From: an uncultured Eubacteriales bacterium
Lineage (GTDB): Bacteria; Bacillota; Clostridia; Christensenellales; UBA1242
Assembly (NCBI GenBank): GCA_949077035.1
Contig: CARUPR010000003.1
Coordinates: forward strand, 62,001-126,000
Length of the DNA stretch: 64,000 nt
Direction: 5' to 3'
Part shown: piece by piece, positions 54,224 to 61,789 of the stretch
Numbering within the stretch: position 1 is the stretch's first letter
Layout of the letters: every line of letters starts with the position of its first letter
The notes under the pieces: generated by a model
Databases searched by the model: none
What the model was told of the DNA's origin: nothing
What the model saw: the letters and a program-made list of their open reading frames with translations, nothing else
Translations under genes and position numbers: made by a program

Positions 54224-54908
54224 TAGAGTTGAGGGACTAAAATTTCTTTATTTCAATTTTCCTAATTTATTCAACGAAAACAGAATCAAACTTTATTTTG
54301 TAGACTCAAAAAAGGAATTGTTTGATTTACAGATAGAAAATCGCCCTTTTGACAAGATAATTTTAAAAAGAAGCGCAAACAAATCTTTTATCAGCGACAT
54401 TCAATTTAAAGACAATCGGTTTTTCAAAAATTTAGAAGAACTTAAAAAAGGAAGTCTTGAATTTGAAGATATCTTTGCTTTTTGTGTCGAATGTCATAAA
54501 TTTAAGCAAGGTGAAGATTATTTCAGCGATAAACTTGCCATTGCTCAATTTTCAACCAAACCTTTCACCGATAGCTGTGACAGAATAAATTTTATCCCAT
54601 CAAAAGTGCCAGGTGTAAACACTCGTGATAATGAGCCTTATTTTGAAGTTGAATTTCATTATAATTATAGCAATATTTTTCATATTATATCAAAAAATGA
54701 AAATTTAATTAAAGCAAATGGATTTAATGAATATACATTGTCCTATTTGATAGCCAAAATACATAAAATAATTGAAGAGCTAAGAGAATTTTTGATTGAA
54801 CAAAACTATTTCAACAATTTTCAGCTTATCATAAGAATAGACTCTTATTTAAATCTTCTGCCCATCGATTTCAGGTCACCTGAAGCATGGACAAAAATCC
54901 ACAATTAA
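54198..54908 (+). CDS. Unknown protein in the dCTP-deaminase operon
   Basis: 236 residues, not recognised. Mixed alpha/beta, no signal or membrane segment. Conspicuous pieces are FFKNLEELKKGSLEFEDI, FCVECHKFKQGEDYF and NFIPSKVPGVNTRDNEPYFE. The start (ATG 54198, or 54201 just after) lies 26 bases inside the kinase-like gene; the next gene starts 10 bases after its stop. Tight packing says it works with the kinase and deaminases; a ligase or lyase on nucleotides is possible but unsupported. Confidence 0.6.
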   Translation: MMNKNIQFNRVEGLKFLYFNFPNLFNENRIKLYFVDSKKELFDLQIENRPFDKIILKRSANKSFISDIQFKDNRFFKNLEELKKGSLEFEDIFAFCVECHKFKQGEDYFSDKLAIAQFSTKPFTDSCDRINFIPSKVPGVNTRDNEPYFEVEFHYNYSNIFHIISKNENLIKANGFNEYTLSYLIAKIHKIIEELREFLIEQNYFNNFQLIIRIDSYLNLLPIDFRSPEAWTKIHN

Positions 54909-54918
54909 AAGGCGGTTT

Positions 54919-55440
54919 ATGATACTTACCAATCTTGAAATAATCAAACAAATACAAAAGAAAAATATACAAATAGAGCCATTTGATAAAAATTTACTTA
55001 ATCCCAATAGCTATAACTATCGACTAAACAATGAGCTTATTGAGTTTGACGGGACACTTGATGCCAAACAAAAACCCAATTTTAAAAAGATAACAATTCA
55101 ACCTGAAGGCTATACACTAATGCCCGGCAAACTTTATCTCTCCTCAACTTTTGAAAAAATTGGCAGCAAAAAGTTTGTCACCCAACTGATTGGAAGAAGC
55201 TCTATGGGAAGAATAGGCTTATTCCTGCAAATAACTGCTCCTCTAGGTCATGTTGGCACCTATCACAACTGGACTTTAGAGCTAAAAGTTGTTCAGCCAT
55301 TAAAAATTTATCCATTTATGAAAATTGGTCAGGTAACTTTTTGGAAGACCAAAGGCATCAAACAATTGACATATCAAAGGGGCGAATATAAACAATATCA
55401 ATCTGCCCAAATAAGTAAATTTTATAAGGAGTTTTTATGA
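54919..55440 (+). CDS. dCTP deaminase/dUTPase-superfamily protein, copy 1
   Basis: 173 residues of the trimeric dUTPase fold. IGRSSMGRIGLFLQITAP contains the Ser/Arg motif of dCTP deaminase. The catalytic Glu appears in WTLELKVVQP. The usual Ile-Asp-x-Gly-(F/W)-x-Gly loop is altered: it reads LGHVGTYHNW, with His in place of Asp and Asn in place of the last Gly. Ends near ISKFYKEF. It overlaps copy 2 by ATGA. GGCGG precedes ATG 54919. Confidence 0.8.
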   Translation: MILTNLEIIKQIQKKNIQIEPFDKNLLNPNSYNYRLNNELIEFDGTLDAKQKPNFKKITIQPEGYTLMPGKLYLSSTFEKIGSKKFVTQLIGRSSMGRIGLFLQITAPLGHVGTYHNWTLELKVVQPLKIYPFMKIGQVTFWKTKGIKQLTYQRGEYKQYQSAQISKFYKEFL

Positions 55441-55955
55441 TACTTACCGGAAATGAAATATCAAAACAGGTCAAGAAAGATAAAATTACAATCTTACCTT
55501 TTGATGCAAAACAAATAAATCCAAATAGTTATAATGTAGAACTTGGTGACTATCTAAAAGTCTATGAAGATGAAGTGCTTGACAGCAGAAGCGAACTTAA
55601 AACAAAAACCATACAGATACCAGATGATGGTATTGTGCTTATGCCAAATAAAATCTATCTGGGTTATACAAAAGAAATCATCGGAAGCGATTATTTTGTG
55701 CCAACAATCACAGGAAGAAGCTCGACGGGCAGACTTGGCTTGTTTGTGCAGATTACAGCAGACCTTGTAGATATAGGTTTTAAAGGCAATCTCACCTTTC
55801 AGCTTCACGCAGTGCAGCCGATAAGAATTTATAAAGGCATGAAACTTGGTCAAATAATGTTTTGGAAGACAAAGGGAAAAATTAAACTGTATAATGGCAA
55901 GTATCAAAATAGTATTGGTCCACAAGAAAGCAAGGTTTTTAAGGATTTTGATTGA
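55437..55955 (+). CDS. dCTP deaminase/dUTPase-superfamily protein, copy 2
   Basis: 172 residues, close paralog of copy 1 (shared MILTxxEIxKQ, FDxxxxNPNSYN, FWKTKGxIK blocks). TITGRSSTGRLGLFVQIT keeps the Ser/Arg motif and LVDIGFKGN keeps the loop Asp. The catalytic Glu position reads LTFQLHAVQ, i.e. Gln (codon CAG at about 55800). It ends the operon; only AT-rich sequence follows up to 56058. Confidence 0.8.
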   Translation: MILTGNEISKQVKKDKITILPFDAKQINPNSYNVELGDYLKVYEDEVLDSRSELKTKTIQIPDDGIVLMPNKIYLGYTKEIIGSDYFVPTITGRSSTGRLGLFVQITADLVDIGFKGNLTFQLHAVQPIRIYKGMKLGQIMFWKTKGKIKLYNGKYQNSIGPQESKVFKDFD

Positions 55956-56058
55956 TTATAAAAAAATTAAATATAATTAAAATTAAAATTAATTTTAAAA
56001 AGGAAATATATTGAAAAGAATTATATAAAAAATGATTTATAATAATTTTTTAAAAGTG

Positions 56059-56085
56059 TTGACATCCCCCCCCCGATGTTATAAT
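56059..56085 (+). promoter_or_regulatory. Promoter with C9 tract in the spacer (phase-variable type)
   Basis: Exact consensus boxes TTGACA (56059-56064) and TATAAT (56080-56085) are separated by 15 bases, T + C9 + GATGT. The C9 run is 56066-56074. A spacer of 17 would be optimal, so the C-run length should set promoter strength, as in Neisseria opc/porA-type promoters. AAGGAG (56105-56110) and ATG 56118 follow. Confidence 0.85.
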
Positions 56086-56117
56086 AAGGTAAACTTTATT
56101 ATATAAGGAGAAAAATT

Positions 56118-56687
56118 ATGGAAGCAAAGACACTTAAAAAATTAAACAAAAATTTTGATAAAGAATGGAAAAAATTATCTTATTCAGAGCAAAAAGAAGT
56201 TGTTGATTTTATGTATGATACATTAAAAGAAACTGAAGCTTATTTTAAAATTGCATCAACAAAAATAGCCGAAAATTATAACATTATTTATAATTTGATT
56301 GATGAAGATACCAAATATGAACTTGAATTTTTAGATAACATTATAACCAAAGTGACAGCTAAAAAAATAGCAAAAGAAAATAAATTACAAGAAAAAATTA
56401 TGACTACAAACAATAAACAATTATTATACTCTGATATATTTTCTGCTTTCACTGGATTAGATAAGGCAACTGAAGAAATAGAAAATATCATCAATAAATC
56501 AAACGATATTATAAAAAATGGAGTCAATTCAGTTTCTACAAAATCACTTACCTCTTCGATGACTTTGCTGAAAACTTTATCCAAAACATATTCTGAAACT
56601 AAAAATAACACACCAAACCAAATCAAGAAGGTTGAAGAATTATTAGCAGATTATTTAAACACAAATGAAAATGAAAATGACATTTAA
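56118..56687 (+). CDS. Helical protein of unknown function under a C-tract promoter
   Basis: 189 residues, nearly all helix, with Lys/Glu/Asn-rich composition; no signal peptide or membrane helix: MEAKTLKKLNKNFDKEWKKL at the start, EQKEVVDFMYDTLKETEAYF, and a Ser/Thr/Asn-rich C-terminal half (SVSTKSLTSSMTLLKTLSK). Composition is more AT-biased than its neighbours. I recognise no family. The strong start site and single-gene unit with terminator make it a real gene; its expression may switch with the C-run. Confidence 0.65.
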   Translation: MEAKTLKKLNKNFDKEWKKLSYSEQKEVVDFMYDTLKETEAYFKIASTKIAENYNIIYNLIDEDTKYELEFLDNIITKVTAKKIAKENKLQEKIMTTNNKQLLYSDIFSAFTGLDKATEEIENIINKSNDIIKNGVNSVSTKSLTSSMTLLKTLSKTYSETKNNTPNQIKKVEELLADYLNTNENENDI

Positions 56688-56702
56688 AAATTATAATATA
56701 TA

Positions 56703-56735
56703 AGAATCACCAGTATAGTTTGGTGATTCTTTTTA
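56703..56735 (+). terminator. Terminator of the 56118 gene
   Basis: AGAATCACCA pairs with TGGTGATTCT around an eight-base loop, then TTTTT. Confidence 0.85.
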
Positions 56736-56745
56736 TAAAAAGACA

Positions 56746-57057
56746 AAAGGAATTTCGACCAGGACGGGTCCGGGGTTCGGCAAACTTCGTTTGCGCAACT
56801 TAATAAGTTGCAGCCCCCTCGGCAATAAAAAAATCGGGTCAAACCCGAATGTGGTGGACTGCCAGGGCTCGTTATGAGGCTTGCTTGGGAGAAAGCCGAA
56901 TGGCCAAATTCCTCCTCCATATATTCACAACAAAGGAATTTCGACCCGGACGGGGCCGGGGTTCGGCAAACTTCGTTTGCGCAACTTAAAAAGTTGCAGC
57001 CCCCTCGGCAATAAAAAAATCGGGTTAAACCCGAATGTGGTGGACTGCCGGGGGCTC
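56746..57057. repeat. Tandem repeat containing tRNA-Lys 3' end, terminator and GC-rich hairpins
   Basis: A unit of ~126 bases at 56746-56871 recurs at 56932-57057 (period 186) with a few changes. On the minus strand it reads: the last part of tRNA-Lys with CCA, the terminator TCGGGTTTAACCCGA + T-run, then GC-rich hairpins (GCAACTT/AAGTTGC and GCAAA/TTTGC) and GGTCGAAATTCC. Unit 1 carries only the last ~17 bases of the tRNA, followed by a unique 60-base segment (56872-56931). Confidence 0.85.
57019..57034 (-). terminator. Terminator of tRNA-Lys
   Basis: Minus strand TCGGGTTTAACCCGA followed by seven T. The same element is repeated in the upstream copy near 56834-56848. Confidence 0.8.
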
Positions 57058-57113
57058 GAACCCCGGACCCTTCGATTAAGAGTCGAATGCTCTACCAACT
57101 GAGCTAGCAGTCC
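57038..57113 (-). tRNA. tRNA-Lys(CTT)
   Basis: Minus strand: GGACTGC at the 5' end pairs with GCAGTCC; discriminator A and encoded CCA. D-arm AGCTCAGTTGGTAGAGC, anticodon loop CTCTTAA (anticodon CUU), T-arm CGGGGTTCGAGCCCCG. It is intact. A hairpin terminator follows at about 57019-57034. Partial copies flank it on both sides. Confidence 0.95.
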
Positions 57114-57206
57114 ATAAAAATATTATTGTTATCATTTTGAAAGGCAGACAATTTCATTTCTACAAGGGATTTTTAAATTCAAACTTTGCAAATTATGCAA
57201 TAATAA

Positions 57207-57293
57207 CCCTTCGATTTAATTTCGCTTACGCTCCATACGCAGGCTTCGCCTTGGCGTTGCGCCAAATGTTCTACCAACTGAGCTAGCAGTCTT
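57207..57293 (-). pseudogene. Interrupted tRNA-Lys fragment
   Basis: Minus strand AGACTGCTAGCTCAGTTGG then TAGAACATT matches the first 33 bases of the neighbouring tRNA-Lys with two changes. A ~45-base GC-rich, palindrome-rich segment (GGCGCAACGCC, AGGCGAAGCCTGCG) follows. Then TAAATCGAAGGGT matches the anticodon 3' side, after which similarity stops. It cannot fold as a tRNA. Confidence 0.75.
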
Positions 57294-57459
57294 TGTAATA
57301 ACTTGTCTCACCTTGATGCCAACATCACCACATCAAATGTTTTTATTTAAGCAAGCAATCAAACATAAGACTTATTTAGTATAAAATAAAAAGAATAATT
57401 TGTCAACTAATTTTTGTTTTTATTTTTAAAAAATTTATTAAATTGAGTCCTTAAAAAAA

Positions 57460-57482
57460 ATCACATCTATTTCAGATGTGAT
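57460..57482 (-). terminator. Terminator of the M1 peptidase gene
   Basis: ATCACATCT pairs with AGATGTGAT around ATTTC; reading leftward a run of eight T follows. The gap 57294-57634 otherwise holds only AT-rich direct repeats (TTTTTCATAATTTTATCA twice near 57492 and 57521); no gene is visible. Confidence 0.75.
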
Positions 57483-57634
57483 AATCAATTTTTTCATAAT
57501 TTTATCAGCTTATACTTATTTTTCATAATTTTATCAACTCTTATATTTTTTATAATTTAATCAATTTATACTCATTTTATATATTTTAAACATCTTATAC
57601 GAGGATTTAAAATCAAAACTATTAAAATATTAAA

Positions 57635-59152
57635 TCAACCTTTTGTAAGCACAACTTTATCAAACAGCCAATTATTAAAAAAGCTTTCAGTTTCTCTTCC
57701 TCCAAATTTCTCAAACACAGAAATAAGTTGTGCTGGCGTAATATTTTTATATTTATATTTTTTTTGAACCAACTGAAGTGCATCAATAAATTTATTTTTA
57801 CCAATAAGTTCTCTAAAAGAATTAAACATCAAAACTCCCCTTGTATAAACGCATTGACTATACTCAGGTTCTGTGTCAAATTTATCAAGTGGTCTATCCA
57901 TTGTGCCATCCACTTTCCCTGTCACTTTTTTATAAACATCTTCAAATAAAAGATAATTTTTAAGCGAATTATTTATCATTTCCTTAAAATTTTCACCATA
58001 TTCGGTATGTTTCTCAAAAAATAACAAGGTGCTATATTCTGTCAAGCCTTCATCAATCCATGCATGATTATATTCATCATTTCCAACAAGACCATACCAC
58101 CATTGATGTGCTATTTCATGAACTATCACATAATTTAAATCTTTTTCATCTTTTATTTTGTCACTTATAAGCACAATACCCGGATATTCCATTCCGCCAT
58201 GAACAAAATTTGATTTTACAACAGAAAATTCTTTATATGGATAATCACCAAAAAAGTCATTAAAAGTGCCCAAAGCATCACAGGCAACCTGCAAACACTT
58301 TAGCAAATTATTGTCACCTTTATAACCATAATAATTTACATTAGTATGCCCCACCTTTTTTGTCACTTTTTCAAATTTTTCACTTAAAGTAAAACAAAAG
58401 TCCCTAACCTTGTTTGCGCGATATAAATTTTTGACTCTTTCGCCATTTTTCTCGCTCAAAACAAGTTCTCCAGTGCTTGCAATTTGAAAATCTGAATTAA
58501 AAGTTATCTCCACGCTGTAATTTGCACAATCACTATAAAAAGGGTCACCATTAGAATGATAAAGGTCTTGATAAAATCCTTTACCATCTTCATAAACACA
58601 GGCTATTGGATAAAAATTGCCAAAATTTATGGTATTATCACCATATCCAAGCCTATGATTGATATTTGCAAGTGTCACCTCAAAGTCAATATTAATGACA
58701 ACCGTTTCATCAGGATAAAGCATTTCTTTAAGTGTTAATGCAAGTATATTTTCATCCTTGCCTTCAATATTATATTCAAAATTTTCACCTTTCTCATCAC
58801 AGACAGATTTGATTTTAATTTCACCAAAACTCTCACCATTTGGATAGGCACTATCAAAGTTTGGCTGAGATACAACCCCGCCTTTCGCCTCTCTTCTAAA
58901 AGCATTTGGATAAAGGTGAAAATATAGCTTGTCAAAACAATTTTCACTGTTATTTGCATAGCTTATTTCTTCTTTGCCAGTCAAAATATGGTTATTTTCA
59001 TCATATGAAAGTTTGAGGTCATAATTATTAAAAATTGCGCTAGTCTCTTCCCTTCCTTTCAGACAAAAAAGTAATACCATAACAAAAATGGCAGTTGCAG
59101 CAGTTGCAAAAATCAAATATTTTATAATTTTTTTATTTAAAACTTTTTTCAT
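57635..59152 (-). CDS. M1-family (gluzincin) membrane-anchored aminopeptidase
   Basis: 505 residues. An N-terminal membrane anchor (residues 10-30) puts the catalytic part outside. The zinc site is VIVHEIAHQWWYGLVGNDEY with the third ligand Glu in HAWIDEGLTEYSTL, spaced 18 residues, as in M1. The substrate-binding motif reads GGMEYPGIVL in place of GAMEN. The length is close to M1-like peptidases lacking the C-terminal helical domain. No ribosome binding site is obvious. It would trim peptides at the cell surface. Confidence 0.88.
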   Translation of the reverse strand: MKKVLNKKIIKYLIFATAATAIFVMVLLFCLKGREETSAIFNNYDLKLSYDENNHILTGKEEISYANNSENCFDKLYFHLYPNAFRREAKGGVVSQPNFDSAYPNGESFGEIKIKSVCDEKGENFEYNIEGKDENILALTLKEMLYPDETVVINIDFEVTLANINHRLGYGDNTINFGNFYPIACVYEDGKGFYQDLYHSNGDPFYSDCANYSVEITFNSDFQIASTGELVLSEKNGERVKNLYRANKVRDFCFTLSEKFEKVTKKVGHTNVNYYGYKGDNNLLKCLQVACDALGTFNDFFGDYPYKEFSVVKSNFVHGGMEYPGIVLISDKIKDEKDLNYVIVHEIAHQWWYGLVGNDEYNHAWIDEGLTEYSTLLFFEKHTEYGENFKEMINNSLKNYLLFEDVYKKVTGKVDGTMDRPLDKFDTEPEYSQCVYTRGVLMFNSFRELIGKNKFIDALQLVQKKYKYKNITPAQLISVFEKFGGRETESFFNNWLFDKVVLTKG

Positions 59153-59220
59153 GCTATACTATACGAGCAGAAATTTGGTTTAATTACTTTTTTATATTTA
59201 AATTTTACTGAAAATTTTGG

Positions 59221-59249
59221 TTGAAAAAAATTTCTAGTTGTGATACAAT
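59221..59249 (+). promoter_or_regulatory. Promoter of the dnaD-dnaI operon
   Basis: TTGAAA (59221-59226), 17-base spacer, TACAAT (59244-59249). AACAGGAGAAGATTC follows before ATG 59288. Confidence 0.75.
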
Positions 59250-59287
59250 AAAAACTGCTTATAAATAATTTAAACAGGAGAAGATTC

Positions 59288-60748
59288 ATGTCATTTTGTA
59301 AATATTCAACTGAATATATTGCCAGTTCAAAAACAGAACTTGATAATATTTTTATTAATGATTATCTTCCATATGCTCAACCAAATCATGTGGTTGTTTA
59401 TATTTATGGACTTTATCTTTGCTCAAGCAATGCTTTTGACAACTCGCTTGCAAATTTCTCAAGGGTTTTAAATTTAAGCGAAGAGGAAATTATTTCAGCA
59501 TTTGAATATTGGGAAGAACAAGGACTTGTCAGAATTTTAAGAATAAACCCTCTTGAAGTGACATATATACCACTCAAAAATGTTTTATCTGCAAACAAAT
59601 TATATAAACCTGACAAATATGAAGTTTTCAATCAGCAGGCTCAAGAAATATTTCAAAGCAAGCGTGCTATTTCCAAACATGAATATCAAGAATATTATGA
59701 TTTTTTGGAAAGATATCATGTAGAACAAGAAGCTCTCCTCATGATAATGAAATATTGCGTAGAAACAAAGCAAAGTGCTGTTGGCTATAATTATATCCTG
59801 ACTGTTGCCAAAAATTGGGCAAATGAAGGAATTACAAACACCCTTCAAGTTGAAGAACGTTTAAATAAATTTGAAGAAAAATCACCAGAAATTACAGAGA
59901 TATTTAATGCAATGGGAATCAAGCGCGCACCTTACGTTGAAGAACGCGGAATGGTCAATAAATGGCTAAATGATTATGGCTTTGCACTTGAAGTAATAAT
60001 TCACATCTGCAAGTCTTTCAAAAAGAAAAATCGTTTTTCAATTGAAAAAGCAGACCAGCTAATAAAAAAATATTATGAAATGAAACTCTTTTCAAGTCAA
60101 GAAATTGACAATTTTGAGAAAAATAAGCAAGAAATGTATGACCTATCAAAAGAAATAAACAAAGAATTGGGACTATTTTATGAAAATCTTGAAGTAGTGG
60201 TTGAAAACTATACATTAAAATGGATAAACTTAGGTTTTGATAAAACTTTGCTTCTCGAAATTGCAAGATACTGCTTTAAAAGCTCTGTTCGCACCCTTGA
60301 CGGCATGGACAAATCAATCTTGAAATTCTATAAATTGGGTCTTTTAAGTATTGATGCCTTCAATGAATATATGGGCGAAATTTTGGCGGCTGATGAAAAA
60401 TTGCAGGAAATTTTGGATGATCTTGGCATAAAACGTGTTGTAAACTTTATAGATAGAGAAAATTATAAAATATGGAAAGAAAATTGGAAGATTAGCGATG
60501 AATTAATTTCTTATGCAACCTCACTTTCAAAAGGCAAAGAAAGCCCTATAAAATATCTAAGCAGAATTTTAGCAGATTGGCATGAGAAAGGAATAAAAAC
60601 TCTCACCGAAGCTAAATCAACAACGCCAATTGGCATGATTGAAAAAGGCGAAAACCAAACAAGCCAAAAGAAAAACTTATCAGGAAGAAGTTATTCAAAC
60701 AATCAATTAAATGCATTATTCCAATCAATAAATGAAATCGAAGTTTAA
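59288..60748 (+). CDS. DnaD/DnaB-type replication initiation protein with repeated modules
   Basis: 486 residues, long for DnaD (~230). An N-terminal wHTH (about 35-100, LNLSEEEIISAFEYWEEQGL then VRILR) is followed by four ~80-residue DnaB_2-like modules, e.g. AVGYNYILTVAKNWANEGIT and PIKYLSRILADWHEKGIKTL, with the pattern YL..IL..W...GI.T clearest in the first and last. DnaD/DnaB load the helicase loader at the origin. It is 15 bases upstream of the dnaI-like gene. Confidence 0.82.
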   Translation: MSFCKYSTEYIASSKTELDNIFINDYLPYAQPNHVVVYIYGLYLCSSNAFDNSLANFSRVLNLSEEEIISAFEYWEEQGLVRILRINPLEVTYIPLKNVLSANKLYKPDKYEVFNQQAQEIFQSKRAISKHEYQEYYDFLERYHVEQEALLMIMKYCVETKQSAVGYNYILTVAKNWANEGITNTLQVEERLNKFEEKSPEITEIFNAMGIKRAPYVEERGMVNKWLNDYGFALEVIIHICKSFKKKNRFSIEKADQLIKKYYEMKLFSSQEIDNFEKNKQEMYDLSKEINKELGLFYENLEVVVENYTLKWINLGFDKTLLLEIARYCFKSSVRTLDGMDKSILKFYKLGLLSIDAFNEYMGEILAADEKLQEILDDLGIKRVVNFIDRENYKIWKENWKISDELISYATSLSKGKESPIKYLSRILADWHEKGIKTLTEAKSTTPIGMIEKGENQTSQKKNLSGRSYSNNQLNALFQSINEIEV

Positions 60749-60763
60749 AAGAAGGTTTATTAA

Positions 60764-61672
60764 ATGAAAAGCACAATTATAGAAAAGGCAAAAAGGATTA
60801 TAAAATACCGACATTTTGATGCCGAAAATACCGCCTTAGCAAACAAGACAAAGGCATTTGAAGATGAAACATTCAAATCCATTTACAAACTTTATGTTGA
60901 TAAAATGATTGAAAATGCAAGAGAAAACTTAGCAGATGATGAAAATTTAAAACAACTAAAATCAAAACTCCAAACACGTCTAAAAGAACTTAATATAGGC
61001 TCAATCGAGCCTCAATATACCTGCCCTATCTGCAATGATACCGCACTAAATGATGAAGGGAAATATTGCCATTGTATGATTGATGAAATCAATAAAATCT
61101 TAATTGAAGAAAGTGGGTTTTTACAACTTGAAGATTTCCAAAATATAAATTATGAAATCTTTGCTCAAAGCCCTAATATGAAAATACTCTATCAAAAGAT
61201 GCAACAATGGTGTCAATCAAAATTTGACAAAAATCTTATCTATATAGCTGGGCAAACAGGTGTTGGAAAAACTCATCTAATAAGATGTATGGCAAACGAA
61301 CTTATCAAAAGACATAAACTTGTGCTTTTGACATCCTCCTTTGCAATGCATCAAGACTTTGTAAAAAGTTTTGCATCACGTGACCCTATCGAAAGGCAAG
61401 AATTGATTTCAAAATATATTGAAGCTGAAATTCTCTTCATCGATGATTTGGGGACAGAACTTAGAAATCCAAACATAACAATAAATTATCTCTATCAAAT
61501 CTTAAATGAAAGAAAGCTTAATAGAAGGCCTACAATTATTACAACAAATTTAAAAATTGATGAAATTTTAAATTATTATGATGAAAGGATTTCAAGCAGA
61601 ATTGCAGATGTAAACACTTCAATTTGTGTGTTTATTGAAGGCGATGATTTAAGACTTAAAAAAAATAAGTGA
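60764..61672 (+). CDS. DnaC/DnaI-type helicase loader ATPase
   Basis: 302 residues. A zinc-like Cys cluster (CPICNDTALNDEGKYCHC, about 87-104) lies in the N-terminal part. The AAA+ domain has AGQTGVGKTHLIRCMANE (Walker A, about 165), ILFIDDLGTE (Walker B), IITTNL (sensor 1) and DERISSRI (arginine finger region). It loads the replicative helicase. GAAGG precedes the start; a hairpin terminator overlaps its stop. Confidence 0.9.
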   Translation: MKSTIIEKAKRIIKYRHFDAENTALANKTKAFEDETFKSIYKLYVDKMIENARENLADDENLKQLKSKLQTRLKELNIGSIEPQYTCPICNDTALNDEGKYCHCMIDEINKILIEESGFLQLEDFQNINYEIFAQSPNMKILYQKMQQWCQSKFDKNLIYIAGQTGVGKTHLIRCMANELIKRHKLVLLTSSFAMHQDFVKSFASRDPIERQELISKYIEAEILFIDDLGTELRNPNITINYLYQILNERKLNRRPTIITTNLKIDEILNYYDERISSRIADVNTSICVFIEGDDLRLKKNK

Positions 61673-61695
61673 TAATTAATTATCACTTTTTTTAA
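61667..61695 (+). terminator. Terminator of the dnaD-dnaI operon
   Basis: AAGTGATAATT pairs with AATTATCACTT, then seven T. It overlaps the dnaI stop. Confidence 0.75.
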
Positions 61696-61789
61696 TAACA
61701 TTTATAAAATTAAAGGAAAATTTCAATTATTTTAATAAAAAATGCGGTTTTTTATTGATTTTTTATCTTTTTTAGTTAAATTATCAAAT

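Noticed and set aside
56684..56920. Minus-strand 78-codon frame across the tRNA-Lys repeat
   Set aside because: It reads through the duplicated tRNA 3' end, terminator and GC-rich hairpins; composition is explained by those elements and there is no ribosome binding site.
56881..57102. Plus-strand frame across tRNA-Lys
   Set aside because: It is antisense to an intact tRNA and its repeat, so it is not a gene.
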